DNA of 64,000 nt from Steinernema hermaphroditum (GCA_030435675.1 CM059625.1:3534001-3598000); one strand, 5' to 3'. Counted from the first letter of the stretch, positions 14,690-32,777 are shown. Program-made: numbers and translations. The notes: generated by a model from the sequence alone, not told the origin.

Positions 14690-17600
14690 CTATTGCAAAC
14701 ATGTTCATCAACATGTTCAGCTTCGTCCAAATGCGTTCATTACGTAAAACGGCTTAATTGGTCTTTCATTTCTGTCCCCTGCGATCGGTCGAGTCGTTCA
14801 AATCGCCCTCTCTGAGGTTCATTCAAATGAGTTGAATAAGCGGTCGGTCTTGACATTTTATGTTGCCCGCACTGATTGCCCCAGAAGGGATGGAACGCCA
14901 GGGTTGCCGTAGTTCCTTTCAACTAACCAGGAAGCCCAGCCACAAGGTCACCGCCGCCCGTCCACCCGCACCCGAAACCTTCGATGCAACAGCGAAGTCG
15001 GTGCCGCCAGCCACGGCGAAGATAGGACATCACTTCACTACCATTTTATGGCGTCTTTTTCAATTGCAAGGCCTAAAAAGGGACAACAAGGCCTCTGTCA
15101 TTGGAAAATTACCCGTTCCTCGCCGGCTTTTATGAACATCTGGCAAGGAGATCGCGGACTGTCCAAGATATTTTTCGGGAGATTTACATGAATGCATTGC
15201 AACTAAAGCTTAAGGACGAAGGGGCCAAAGCTCCATACGGCATCGGACTCCACGTCCGAACTTCTAGTAGAGTGCCAAAGTTTAACCCAAATTCGTGATT
15301 GTTTGTTGCTTGGGGGACGTTCCTCGTAATCGGAATGAAATATTTGAAAGAAACCGATCTAAAGTAACAGCTTCCAACAACTCAAAGTTGTATAAAGACC
15401 ATGAAATCACATCCTGTTTATTGGTCGACAGAAAACAGGACGTTATTTACACACCGCCGTCCTAATTAAAAATACAAATTCAGTGCGAAACGGAACGAAA
15501 AGCTGTCAGTTCTTTCACGAAAGTTTGTTTACTTCACCGTCGTTAGGACGGTACCGAATGGCTCGGCATATACGAAAGGTATGCAACTTTAATTATTTAC
15601 TCTAACCATTGATTTCTGTCAAATGATCAGTAACATATAAGCCTCACCCGGTTAGATGTCAGTCATTAGATATCTTGAAGAACATTTAACCCAACTCCAT
15701 GTTAAATCAAGAACAGTGACGTCTGCGATTGCAAAGTGAAACTATGTCTTCGAAAATGTTACTTTTTAATGTAATTCGTAAATAATTACGTCCAAAAAAC
15801 AACGATTCGCTCCATAAATATCCTACTTAATAGTCGAACAACCTGAATCACCCATTAGCGTCATGGTCCTTAAAACGGGTCGGTAATATGAGGCTTAACT
15901 CAAATAAAAAAAGTCGCCTTCTCATGCATATGATCGGTGATGTCACTTTGTGGGCTACGGTAACTGTGTGTTGTGTTCCCGGAAGAAGTGCTGAAAACAG
16001 AAGCTCAAATGAGTAGCTGATGTACACAGTTAATCCCCTATTTTACGATATCCTATAAAAGAGACGAACGTCGGTACCACTTCCTTGAGATACTTGCTTG
16101 TGACTGTTCTGTGAACAAGCAGATAATCCGGATTTGATGAGCCTTCTTCGGCTGACAAGAAGAATTGCGGAAATGGAGTTGAGAATCTTGTAATAAATAA
16201 CAACCTAGCCGGAACGTAACTTATGTCTATGTTGGTCTATCTTAGCCCGATCATCCCCGGTAAGAACTGTAGGGAAGGAGGGGTAATCGTAAGAGTCAAA
16301 CATTCACATCACTTCTATTCCGTCACAACTCCATATTTCAATGGGCGCTTCACTGAATAAAGTAGAAATCTTTATCACAATGCTTCTATTTCTGGATTAG
16401 ATCGCATCTAGATTCTTCCTTTTAGAGAAAAAATTAAAACGGCGTATCGCAAAGGATTAGTCGGAGATTATTGTGGTACAATCACTCCACATTTTACGAA
16501 AAACGAAACAAAGATTTCCGGCTTTGAGGCCAATATACTCCTCTGGTGCCAGCCCTGGCAGAAAAATGCGAAAATAAAAAAAACACGAACATAGCCTATA
16601 CGGCATAGGTTGGTCTGATCGAACATCACCGACTTCCACAGGACCCCTGCAAGCAAGGAACCTAACGTTTACTTGAAGACGATGAATAACCTGTCACCTA
16701 ATATCCTTTGATTGGTTTGCCATCTTTGCTATTTTGCGCTGAAAATGTTGTTCGTTCGGCAAAGGGTATAAATAACTGTAGAACACAAATGGTGTAATTG
16801 TCTCCGAACGGTGTAATAAATAAACAACCGACTGAAAGGGTAGTTCATAGCGTAAGTCCTCAAATGCTGGACCGTCTGTGTTTTCACTCTATAAGAAGTA
16901 GATCGGCCTTCCTGTTTATGACTTGACTTCTTGAGGCTTGTCAAAACATTCTTGTTCTATTCTCGTAGACGTTAGCATTGAGTTGAGCAAATGTGTTTAG
17001 GAAAGCCTGTAAAATTATAGTTAAAACCATACCTCTTGCCATATGTAGTCAAACGGTGGTAGCCATCACCCACGACACCATCTTGCCTTATTTATGCTCC
17101 AGGGCAACCGCATTAAATTACAAATCCTGTCAGTGTGATTATGTGCACTCCATTTTGAAATAGTGACGTTAGTGTTTTAGAACAATTACCTGGAAGAATC
17201 TCATATTTAAAAAATCATAATTTGAGATGGATGTGACTCACTAAAACATCTCGAACATGTTTAAGGCAGAAAATTGAGAGTGGTTCACTTGATATACCTA
17301 CCATACAACTCAAAAGTGATCATGTGTGAAATGTGTGGGAAGTATTTCGGCACTCACTACCGTAGTCATTTTTTTTTGCCCTGTTTTGCGTTGCATCGCA
17401 TTGACCTAACGAGCTCAATAATGAAGCTCAGGCTTGCAGAGAGTTCATAAAATTACTATTTTTTTGTAAGTAACACTTTTTACTCCATTCATCTTCCACC
17501 CTTTCGTGATCTTGGTAACTACACTAACCCTCAGTTAACAGTCACAAGACCAATTTGTGCTTTGCACTTTGACGAGACAGGTAAGTTTTATAAATTTCAT

Positions 17601-17904
17601 CAGATTCTCTAATCTTTGCACAGCTTTAGCACCGATCATTCCAAATACACAAAACGAGGTGCTCTCTGAGTCTCGTTTCAAGCTCTACAATTGTTCTAGT
17701 CGATAATGTCACAGTAGTAACTTAAGAAAAAAAAGCTGTGTTCGTCACCCAATGTTCGTCAGTTGGATGGGCGGTTCGACCACGGCACAGCCCCCTTTTG
17801 GTAAAAAGAAACCGTTGCCTATTGGCCGAGTATCTATATTAAGTGTTATACCGTGAACTTAATGCAGCAAACTGCGTCATAATTTCCAGATAAGCCTTCG
17901 CTTA
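14690..17904. other. Intergenic, no gene supported
   Basis: Three kilobases of AT-rich DNA with only short, motif-free frames. I see no RNA gene or repeat of note. Confidence 0.5.
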
Positions 17905-18404
17905 CAAGGGAACATCCCCAAGTGTCCGACGAGTTAGGAGCTGAGATGTGGCGCGGCTTGTAGACGGTCTTCTAACTAAGAAAACGCACATAATCTCATC
18001 GGCCATAAATCAGTCGGGCTACCATAAAGATGGTCATGAAGTTGCAAGGTCTCCTGGTGCGATGTCCCTGACTAGTCAGAATATACGGTATTTTTGTCCG
18101 ATTTTGGACGGGGTTTTTAAGGATTTCGGCATTTAGAGCCAAAATTAACATTACCAGTTAACAACCATGTTCTTTTAGCAAGAAAAGGGGTCAAAAAATG
18201 ACAAAAAACTGACAAAAATACCGTATATTCTGACTAGTCAGGGACATCGCACCAGGAGACCTTGCAACTTCATGACCATCTTTATGGTAGCCCGACTGAT
18301 TTATGGCCGATGAGATTATGTGCGTTTTCTTAGTTAGAAGACCGTCTACAAGCCGCGCCACATCTCAGCTCCTAACTCGTCGGGCACTTGGGGATGTTCC
18401 CTTG
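17905..18404. mobile_element. Tc4/Tc5-like foldback element (TTA target duplication)
   Basis: 500-bp element with about 190-bp near-perfect inverted arms (17905-18095 and 18210-18404). Termini begin CAAGGGAACATCCCC. It is flanked by TTA on both sides (17902-17904, 18405-18407). Terminal CAAGGGAA with a TNA duplication matches the C. elegans Tc5 pattern (pogo-type Tc elements). The centre of about 115 bp has no open frame, so it is non-autonomous. One mismatch near the tips (GTGTCC against GTGCCC) shows the arms have begun to diverge. Confidence 0.85.
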
Positions 18405-18973
18405 TTAGTGTGCCCATTGAACAATGCGACTTGGTTTTAAACGTGTTCTAAAAAACCAGCACTTTAGAAGTTTTATCCGCAGACCTTTTGCAATCCTCAC
18501 CTACCAAAAAAAACGAAGAAACATACTTTAAACCGTGTTACTCTACATGTAATGTTTAAACAATAAAGCAACAGTATGGTCCTCCCTCACCAGTAGACGT
18601 ATAAGTCTTAACTGTCGACCTGTAATTATTACGTCATGAATGCTCCCAAATTGTTGATTTTAAAAAGGACTCTGCGCAGATCCAAGCTAGTTGATTTTTA
18701 CAACAACTCGCAACATATAAACACCCTCTAAAAGGTCACCGATCGGTGTCACATTGCCGTTTCGATGCCCAAGGGAACGAATTAGCAACCAGAACAACCA
18801 CCTCGTGCCACGACGATCTTGCATAATGAGCGCGAACCCTCAAAAGGAGCAACGTGTAGGTGCGCCAATCGGTGGAGTCAAGTTGCAATTCCTACCACTC
18901 TCTAGTCTCTTTTCGATCACTGCGCGATAAACGATCCAGAGCTCATAAATCCTTTTCAGGTCCCTATCCCAAC

Positions 18974-20392
18974 ATGTTGGTCGTTGAAGCGGCGTTCGTC
19001 GTCTTCCGGAATGCGATCGGTTCGATCGGCATAATGATGAATCTCTTCCTGATGTACTGCGTCGTCTGGAAGAGTCCAAAGCCAATCAAGAAAGCCTACC
19101 GTATTATCCTCGGCAACTCGGCCGCCCACGACCTCTTCGCGTGTGTTGGTCTTCTCCTCCTTCAGCCAAGGTATCGGTCACTTCTAAAGATAGAACACTA
19201 AGTACGACAGCAAAAGTCTGTCTGCATGAAAAAGAAAATCTGTTGATAGTAAACGAAAAACGTCCTCTTTGAATGCGACTTTGCTTCTCTAAACATGAAT
19301 AATTAGGGCTTTTTATGCTACGGCGATGAGAAGAGGCTTCTAAAAGTGTGGCTAAATCAGTGTTCGAAAAATTAAGGAAGTGCCAAGAGATGTTATAGCT
19401 CTTTACAACCTTTATAGGAAACAAAAGATATGTTTTTGGACACAAAGATAAATGTTCAGGCTGATCCCGCACGACTTCGTCTACCTCTTCATCGTTGACG
19501 GTCCAGCGAAGTGCCTCGGCTCTTGGGTCTGCTACCTCCTCTCCATCATCACCTTCCACTGCATCGCGAGCAACTTCATCTCCTACGGCGTTGTATACAT
19601 CTACCGGCTTTTGACAGTGACAAACGAAGCTCCAAAGCTAGGGCGCATGAAGAAAGTGTGCCTCGCTTCATTCCTTCTGACTTTTGCGCTTTCGGTAAGA
19701 AGAAGCGCTCCCCTCAACGTCAATCAACTGTACAGGTTACGTATGGTTTTTCGTACGTCGACTCATCAGAACTGATCGCCTACGCACGCAAAAACATGTC
19801 AGGTGTGGATGTGAGCGAGAACCCGGTTGTTTTTGGAACGGACCTGAGCAAGAACTTTGCGGGATATCCAATGATGGCCGCTTTGTTCATAGCGATCATA
19901 CCCATTTTCGGAGTGATGGTATACGTTCGCCATCGTGCGAATATCTTCACGAAGAACAAACCGTTGAGTGAGCTGACGCTGAGCCGACACAGAATGCTTA
20001 TGAGGGTAATCGGGCAAACATTGACTCTATCATCCTTTCTCATTAAGGTTCTCACCGCTCAGGCCGTACTTCCCATAATCTTCATCTTCCCTGTACTAGT
20101 CCTCTACGCTCTGTACCACACCGGACTCGCCCGTCTCAACTTCACCGAATACGCATTCTTCCCAATGATCGCATCTCTCCACGCCATCAATCCCTTTATC
20201 ACCATCTACTTCATGAAGCCCTACGCGGAGGTCGTCCGAAGGATCATGCATATCAAGCCCACTGCCATTCAGCCGCACGACACTTCTGCCTCCGCTAACC
20301 ATATTAGCAGCATCACTACCCACCAACCACTGCCGAATGGCCATCCTCTCTCTGGTTCTCCAATCAATGCGGTGATCGAGAGCACTGTCTAA
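18974..20392 (+). CDS. Srd-like seven-transmembrane chemoreceptor
   Basis: Three exons: 18974-19170, 19460-19694 and 19736-20392, giving 362 residues. The ATG follows a TTTTCAG acceptor by 14 bp. Seven hydrophobic segments are visible. Features of the nematode Str superfamily, closest to Srd, are an N-terminal span with N-x-F-L, a KKAYRIILGNSAAHDL segment after TM1, a LSRHRMLMRVIGQTLT stretch before TM6, QAVLPIIFIFPVLVLY in TM6 and NPFITIYFMKPY at the end of TM7, followed by a polar Ser/Thr/Pro-rich tail. Such receptors act in chemosensory cilia and couple to G proteins. Length fits the family. The gene stands alone, although Srd genes often occur in clusters. The 5' end of the convergent peroxidase gene lies far away; the two 3' ends are about 100 bp apart. 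Confidence 0.82.
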
Positions 20393-20493
20393 TAATAATA
20401 AATAAGTATTTATGTACATGTCTTGGCGTGACACAATTGGTCGACCCCCACCCCATTATTGCACAATTCTGGTATAAATAAGTTGAGTTACTT

Positions 20494-26861
<6,368 letters not shown>

Positions 26862-27459
26862 GGCGGTCAGCTGGCGGATAAGCGCGCTCGGATCGTTCCG
26901 ACAGCCGTCGAGTGACCAGCGCGCAGATGCTCTGGTTGACTCGCAGGTCTCTTAAAAGGCTCCAAGACGAAACATCCGGACCGACGACAAGACAAACTGG
27001 ATTCGAGCGTGGAACATCTTCCCCGACGATCATCATTGGATAAATCAAATCGTCGGCCGCCCTTCGGCGAAGCGCGCTGCGCGAGAGCATCTAGCTGCCG
27101 CGCGCGCATTCACTTTCATGCCCCACGGCCCTTCAGGATGACCTCGGGAGTCGGCCGATTACATAAACTACGACGCGGGGATGTGCTTGCGTTCCCGCGC
27201 CGCACACAAAGGCAAAGGAACAGGTATGGTGATTCGCGACCCGTTCGAAAAGCCATCGCAGAAGTAAAGAAGAAGTGTCCCTTGATGATGGTCACTTCGC
27301 TGTTACCAAAAATAAGCCGGCAGACGGCGATGATGTACAACTTGTTTGCAAAGCGTTTGCGTTCTTTTCGATTGCGTTACGGTGTCCGTTGTGTGCACAA
27401 AAGGCGATCGTGATTGGTCGTTGATCGGGAGTGAGCTGAGGCGACGTCATTAGCTGGAT
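26862..27459. other. GC-rich upstream region of the peroxidase
   Basis: Upstream of the minus-strand peroxidase start; probably its promoter and 5' leader. An open frame at 27009-27413 on the plus strand has no recognisable motif. No spliced-leader acceptor is evident just before the start at 26861. Confidence 0.4.
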
Positions 27460-28080
27460 ATGGCGAACGACGTCATGTGCACATCCTCGACGCTATCTCC
27501 GTTCAAAATCGCAGGATTTGGCACTTTCCCTTTCGGCGAACGTCCACTCCTCAATCTGATAATCGCGTCTAGTTTACGGAAGTTCAAAGTCTATGTTTAC
27601 TCATACATTCTATATTCCAAAAGTGTGGCCATTTATTATCATTTTTTGCTGTATTTGAATCAGTCAAGATGGGCATTCTACCCATCAAATTCCCCTACAC
27701 ATTATTATCTAACAGTGTTAACTGAATCAATTGTTGGTTCGAAGTGTTCTTATACCTACCAAAGGGACCTACCAAAACAATCGAACTCCTCAAAAAGAAG
27801 ACCCTCAAGTTCCCGTTCCCAGAAGTGTGCAGTCAAGTTTTTTGTGACGGCAAGCCCGCTTTCAAAGCGCTGGAACGGTGAGACAAGTAGCTCCATCCAG
27901 ATCTGCAAATACGCGGATATCCCAAATGTCACTTTCCATCGAAATAAGTCAGTACGCACTAAACCTGTCTTTGACCTTTTTGTCCTCTTTTATACCAGTT
28001 CCTGCTCGCACGTTCAAAGTTCAGAAAACACACATCAACTAGCCTTTCATGCCACCGAAAGTGGCGAGACAGATCTGTAA
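27460..28080 (+). CDS. Unrecognised 206-codon open frame
   Basis: A single uninterrupted frame beginning MANDVMCTSSTLSPF. I recognise no domain. It has a mildly hydrophobic first third with tyrosine-rich YVYSYILYS, then a serine/arginine-rich middle. There are no supporting splice signals and no spliced-leader acceptor right before the ATG. AATAAA follows the stop at about 28093. It may be a chance frame; length is the only real argument for it. Confidence 0.22.
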   Translation: MANDVMCTSSTLSPFKIAGFGTFPFGERPLLNLIIASSLRKFKVYVYSYILYSKSVAIYYHFLLYLNQSRWAFYPSNSPTHYYLTVLTESIVGSKCSYTYQRDLPKQSNSSKRRPSSSRSQKCAVKFFVTASPLSKRWNGETSSSIQICKYADIPNVTFHRNKSVRTKPVFDLFVLFYTSSCSHVQSSENTHQLAFHATESGETDL

Positions 28081-28684
28081 CCTCTTCGTTAAAGAATAAA
28101 CTTTTGTACTTGATATATTTCTCTGAATTCTCCTTGGATTACTGGCCCAGTTATAACGAGTGATGCTCTGAACTTGTTATTACCAATGTAATAATTTCGT
28201 TTTTCTTCCGGCGCACTTTATTGTACGACAATTAATCTTTCGTTTTTTTGCTCGACGGCGATCAGTTGTGACCGCGGGAAAGCGGAGAATACGGACCTGA
28301 CTTGAAACATTCCGATCTCTCAGCTGTGTCGTACTTTTTTTCGTTATTACACGCGTCGAAGTGTTTGCGACAAGAGTGGCGCCTATTTTGCGGTAATTTT
28401 TTGCTTTCATGCATCACTCAACTCCTAAATAGAACGACCCAAATGCGACCTGTTATTAAGGCTTTCCTATTACTCTAGGGCATCGTTAGACTAAGCCTCC
28501 TCTTCCACTGTGTTCCACATTGTGACTTTACTCGAAAGCGCAATGGCTGGTTAGGAACGAATCACGAAATTAGTCATCGAAAAGTGAACCGAGAACAAAG
28601 AAACGCTCCTCTACTTTCACTTTCCGGCTCACGGCTGATCCCAAAGCACACAACGTTTCCGAACTGCAATTATTCTTCCGCCGG

Positions 28685-29169
28685 CTAATTGTTGAAATCA
28701 ATTAAAACCTCACTTCCAGCCACAAAAGAAGAAACGACAAAAGAAACGTTGTCTACGACTCGGAATAGAGGTTCGCTTTCGAGTGACGGGTGATCTGTCA
28801 TGACCAGATCTTCGGGTCGTAGTTCTTTTACACTTAAATCAAAGTCCAGACGCGCGTGTTCAATATAATGACCAAGTGCCCAACGATAATCATTCAAAAG
28901 TCCTCCAAAACCCGGACACATTGTGTTCATGTTCATCCAAATCAGTTGCTACCAATGTGACACAGTTTAGCTTTCAGCCGGATTTGACCGTAGCTGCACG
29001 TTGCGTATATGAGTTCCTCGAGCAGTTCAACTTTTAAAGTACCGACGAACCAAGCTCCGATTCGTGCTAAAGCCACAGTTCTTGAAAATTCTACGAAAAC
29101 CTCTTTAAACTTCCCTGAATTCATTGTGTCGATTTCTCTGTTCGTCTGACTGGCTCCACACCGTTGCAA
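28685..29169 (-). CDS. Two adjacent open exons, function unknown
   Basis: Minus-strand frames at 29169-28942 and 28936-28685 read as protein-like (ending SSFVAGSEVLIDFNN). They could be joined by an intron whose donor is near 28971 and acceptor near 28911, but phase was not proven. The upstream flank (29170-29300) belongs to a dispersed repeat that also precedes the ZRANB2-like copies at 42.5 and 54.5 kb. The start of this frame (QTNRE) resembles the sequence found just downstream of that repeat there, so this may be another member of the same duplicated family. No family assignment. Confidence 0.3.
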
Positions 29170-29380
29170 CGGGACAGTCGGTGTTGTGAGGGTTCAATAA
29201 AAGCGATGAGCGCAGTGAAACTGATGCCCCCCGGAGGCACGAACGCTGAAGGCCCGGGGGAGCACTACGGTCTATATCACTCTTACGTTCAATCAGTTCG
29301 ATAAAAATGGCGTATGCCCATATCGCCAAAAATACCAAGTGAGACAAAACCAAAAAAATTTTTGCTGCGCTATGCTAGCT
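29160..29380 (-). repeat. Dispersed repeat with CCGGGG hairpin, copy 1
   Basis: Read on the plus strand: GTTCAATAAAAGCG, a variable spacer of 15-20 bp, TGATGCCCCCCGGAG, a loop, GGCCCGGGGGAGCA, then a stretch ending in a TTTTTGCT-rich part. The same order recurs at 42740-42990, 43740-43830 and 54690-54782 plus 55765-55920. The GC-rich inverted repeat within AT-rich DNA is conserved although its loop differs, suggesting either a mobile-element terminus or a structured RNA. Confidence 0.55.
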
Positions 29381-30071
29381 TTTGTTAACATACGGCGAGC
29401 ATCTCTTCGCTGCGCTTATTCTCTTCAAAGTTTTAATAAATCGACCGACAGATGCCTATGAACCTCCCCGATAAACAGGGCCATAGATGTTTTTGAAACC
29501 AATTCGAATTCACTTGTGTCTTCGACATATTCCATTACGCCGAAAATTGTAGTGCACGCCGTTCGTGGTGGCTCAATAAACACTCAACAAGCACATGCCT
29601 GAAAGACCCGCAAGCGATTCACCCTGCATAACACAATCGAACATGCAGCGCACAAAAACAACTAGATTATCATATTATACAGCAGAATAAAGTGGGAACA
29701 GAAGCCCAGGATCATGCTGTTAAGAAGGCGAGACTAAACTTGATCTTCATGTGTATCGAGGAACTGCTGGTGATATACGAGAGAGGAAGCTCTTCTTTGA
29801 CGCTGCATTCGACGATGGCGAGTTGATCGTTGTCTTGTTGTGTAGTTTATCTGACAGGACGCTGATAATGCGACGAATTCACGAAAGTGACTGTTGAATG
29901 AGATGCCTTGATCCGAAACATCGTTTCCAGGATTTAAATCTGAAAAGTTCTCGGTATAATGATGAACAAACAACAAAGTGCTTTATCAACGCCTCGCGTC
30001 AATGACGCAACGCCATATTTCATAGATAAAGTCCTTGTCCAATGAACAAAAATTAGATGAAATTAACTTAC
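29381..30071. other. Intergenic, possible diverged fragment
   Basis: No gene supported. The minus-strand stretch at about 29985-29740 contains a segment that resembles the [16 protein letters not shown] piece found beside the NDUFS8-like exon in the duplicated modules (30.8, 39.0 and 40.6 kb), but is strongly diverged. Confidence 0.35.
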
Positions 30072-30891
30072 CTTGCAAGTTTAAGTTAGCCACGCATCAA
30101 ATGAAACAGATTGAGCTTCTGCAACTGGCGATTCGCGTTTGTTCTCCTCTTTCAGATGAGTGTTGTTCACCACTGCAGCTGGCAGTCCAGCGGACGGTAT
30201 GTGATGGTGCCGGAATCTTAGGCTGCGGAGCAACACCATTTGATGGGAGATGAACGTCATCAAAGTAATTCTCCTGCAATCGAATCTTATACAATCGCAT
30301 TTTGCACAATAATTAATACCTTGAATCCGACTGAAAGAATCGTGCGCAGAAACAGTATAGATCCAAAATTGTTCCAAACGCGACGAGCCGGCTGGAGTCG
30401 CTCTTAATCGGAGGCCAAATGCGTTTGACAATTACAGCGCCGCTGATGAAGACTGAGACGGCGATCAATTACCGTCTAAATCAGTTCCAGTGAACAACCA
30501 AAAGAATCTAAAATCTACAGTTGATACATGCTATGATAGTATATGCATACCGAAACTGGAACAATTATTGTACGACTGTATCCGTATGCACATAGTAGTT
30601 ACAGAGAGTAGTGTTTGATCTGCAGCACCAGATGACTTGATGTATTTGGAGAGATTTCCCAAAATCCCGGTAGTGACGATCAGTGCTACAGAAATCCAAA
30701 ACGGTCCTAAATAACACTATGAACCAAGCTGCTTATCTGCAAAAATCTAACCGTAGAGATGTTGAATGACGCACCTTGACCGAAACAACGTTTCCAACAT
30801 TGAGATCGTTCCACAAACACCTGAGCGGGGCAGATAGGTTCGCACAGTTTGCAGGCAAAGCAGCGCTCCTGTCCGGCCGGAAGACGATGCA
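30072..30891 (-). pseudogene. Module copy 1: NDUFS8-like exon plus YIPF-like 3' part
   Basis: On the minus strand, 30891 to about 30815 encodes [20 protein letters not shown] and P-A-Q before a GTGTTT donor. This fits the first 4Fe-4S motif (CxxCxxCxxxCP) of NDUFS8, a complex I subunit. Further on (about 30710-30074) come PFWISVALIVTTGILGNLS, AVIVKRIWPPIKSDSSR and LSVGFK, then YFDDVHLPSNG, in the order of YIPF1/2 Golgi membrane proteins, but the last two lie in different frames (a one-base shift). Nothing joins these pieces into one protein, so I read this as a fragment array. It matches 38309-39127 almost base for base. The right edge is a junction to ZRANB2-like sequence with 3 shared bases (GCA). 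The YIPF and NDUFS8 names are from memory of motifs. Confidence 0.55.
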
Positions 30892-31370
30892 CTAGATGAC
30901 GAACGAGAGGCGTTTTTCTGGAGCGACTATCGACGATAGCCACGACTGGATGGAGATTTAGAACGAGAGCGATGCCTAAAAATGGCAAAGTTACAAGCAT
31001 AAATATTTTTGGTCTGAAACCAACCGCTTATAAAAATCACGATCATGTCAATCGTAGTGGCGACGGTCCCGCTTGTCAGAACGATCACGTGGGCTTCGAT
31101 CGTAACGGTCATAATCGTTGCGAATTCGACGGCGTTCCTGCTTGTGATGCCGACGACGGTCAGAACGACTTCCAGAGCTGCGTGGGCGTTGGTCTCGAGA
31201 CGTCCGCTCGGTATCCGACTCATCACACGAGCAAATCTGATCTTCACCTACACTACAGGAGCAGGAACAGCTGAAACATAATCACTAAATTAGAAACAAC
31301 ATACCAGCAAGCCGAACTTACGGACTTGACGCGCGTGAAGCATTATTAGCTTCAGCAACCTTCTTCGTTG
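30892..31370 (-). pseudogene. ZRANB2-like fragment, copy 1 (RS-rich 3' part)
   Basis: Minus strand: the end of the acidic exon (KKVAEANNASRASS) at 31370-31315, an intron, the RS/RD-rich exon (SGSRSDRRRHHKQERRR, RYDRSPRDRSDKRDRR) and the last exon [15 protein letters not shown] with its stop at 30927. The zinc-finger exons are missing: the acidic exon is fused directly to the gene's 5' leader through a shared TTCGTT at 31364-31369. In the RD-rich exon an in-frame TGA interrupts HYD-(stop)-HDRDFYKR. The same stop occurs in the copy at 53.4 kb, so it predates the duplication or was copied with it. Confidence 0.65.
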
Positions 31371-31394
31371 ACCTGAAAAGAACAGTTTATTTTT

Positions 31395-31779
31395 TTCCTT
31401 CGGGAATTCCAAAGATCTCACGAACATGACTTGCTTGTTGTCGACATAGCCAAAGAAAGGCAGTTTCATGGGCGCCGTCGAGCTTCCATACGGTTCGGTC
31501 AATGGGACAATCGAAGTCCAGTTACATACAGATTTAGAAATCCTGGAATGGCGGAAACATTAAGAGATGAGAACTGGAGTCATACGTGGTGTTGCCATCA
31601 AGATTCATGCCACAAGTCCACTTCGAGAAGGGGGTTTCGAAAGTGATTCTGCACCCGGAAACTCCGACGACGAGCAACTGATTGGTCTTCAAGGCTTCCC
31701 CCATTACTGGGATCGCGCTTTCTCCGAGAACGCAACAAACAGCCAATATGGTGAGCGATGTATATAGATTCACTTGCAT
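31395..31779 (-). CDS. Small secreted protein fragment, function unknown
   Basis: A minus-strand frame starting at 31779 opens with a good signal peptide (MQVNLYTSLTILAVCCVLG), followed by about 55 residues including SGCRITFETPFSKWTCGMN. A second piece at about 31520-31395 (IVPLTEPYGSSTAPMKLPFF, then GYVDNKQVMFVRSLEFPKEK) probably continues it through a short intron. Its 3' end is cut by the ZRANB2-like leader at about 31390, so the gene seems truncated by the rearrangement. I recognise no family. Confidence 0.4.
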
Positions 31780-31787
31780 ACTGAAAA

Positions 31788-32010
31788 CACAAGAGGGAGA
31801 AAAGTCAGCAGCAGAAGCACGCGTTTTCGCAAATGCAGGTTTACGAGAATACGTCACAACGGCTCCGGATTTGATGAAGCGCCAGTTTAAGGGCAGAATT
31901 TATTTATAATTTATTTACAATTTACACAATATTATTACTGATGTTCTTCTACGATAGTAGTGAGCAATGGGTAGAAGTTCTTCATTTCTGCGGTTATTGA
32001 GGCGAACGAT
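31788..32010 (-). repeat. Shared fragments: 'agagggagaaaag' block and 89-residue-gene tail
   Basis: 31788-31890 matches 52575-52675 closely. 31893-32010 matches 40815-40920, the 3' end of the enlarged 89-residue-type gene; on the minus strand it still encodes EMKNFYPLLTTIVEEHQ and the stop. The two fragments are adjacent here but not in the other copies. Confidence 0.6.
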
Positions 32011-32521
32011 TGCATCCTTGTGAAGACGCTGAAAAAACACTGTTTTCATCCAAGCACGGTAGATACAAACTGACCTGGGATGGAATAGGGTTCTTCTCGA
32101 TCTTTGCTGTGCTGCGACTTGATTGGCTACAAGACGATAAAAAATAAAGTGCAACGCGATTTCCGCGCGAAGATGAAGCCGAATTTATGAAGAGGTTTCG
32201 GTCTTACAACAAATAGTCTGAACTCTTCTAAAGTTATACGGTCGGTGAAAGATTTGTCTGCAACAGCGCACTCTCATCTCTCGCGCGACTGTCTCGTGTC
32301 GCAATGTCTCGCCGCGACTGTCTCGTTCTCTGTCTCATATTTTTCTGTCTCACATTTTTTCTAAATTTGCGGAAATGACAGGGAAAATGTTCCCGGACAT
32401 GCAGAAATGTTTTGCAAAACGATTTCCGTTTTATGCTCGCCGTGGGAATGCAGTGCTCGTGTTTTGGGCGCGTTCTTGCGCTCGAAATTTACTAACTTCT
32501 GTTTCAGTTTGCATAATTACG

Positions 32522-32777
32522 ATGACATCGAAGGAGCAGACGAAGGGTCGCGGTCCGACGAAGAGGAAGTGGGGCAACATCGAAGACGGAGATGGCCAGA
32601 AGGTACTTGATGTCTGTGACGCTGAAAATATATGCCATGTCATTTCAGAAAGGAGGGAAACCGAACTTCCCGCTTCACCTACTCGTCAACACGGATAGGA
32701 CGTTAGTGAAAATTTTTATTTTACTACTTTGCGGGTCAACAGTTAGCAAATGTATGGCGGGATGGCCAGACCGCTGA
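32522..32777 (+). CDS. Possible small two-exon gene, unknown
   Basis: Exon 1, 32522-32602, begins MTSKEQTKGRGPTKRKWGN and is preceded by a TTTCAG acceptor 14 bp upstream of the ATG. A GT-AG intron of 46 bp leads to an exon opening KGGKPNFPLHLL. In the simplest reading the second exon stops at 32777, for 69 residues. A further splice into a downstream frame (LANVWRDGQTAEQLLRPG) is possible but its donor would be weak. The basic N-terminus is all that can be said of its nature. It could also be an alternative 5' part of the kinase gene that follows at 33162. Confidence 0.4.
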
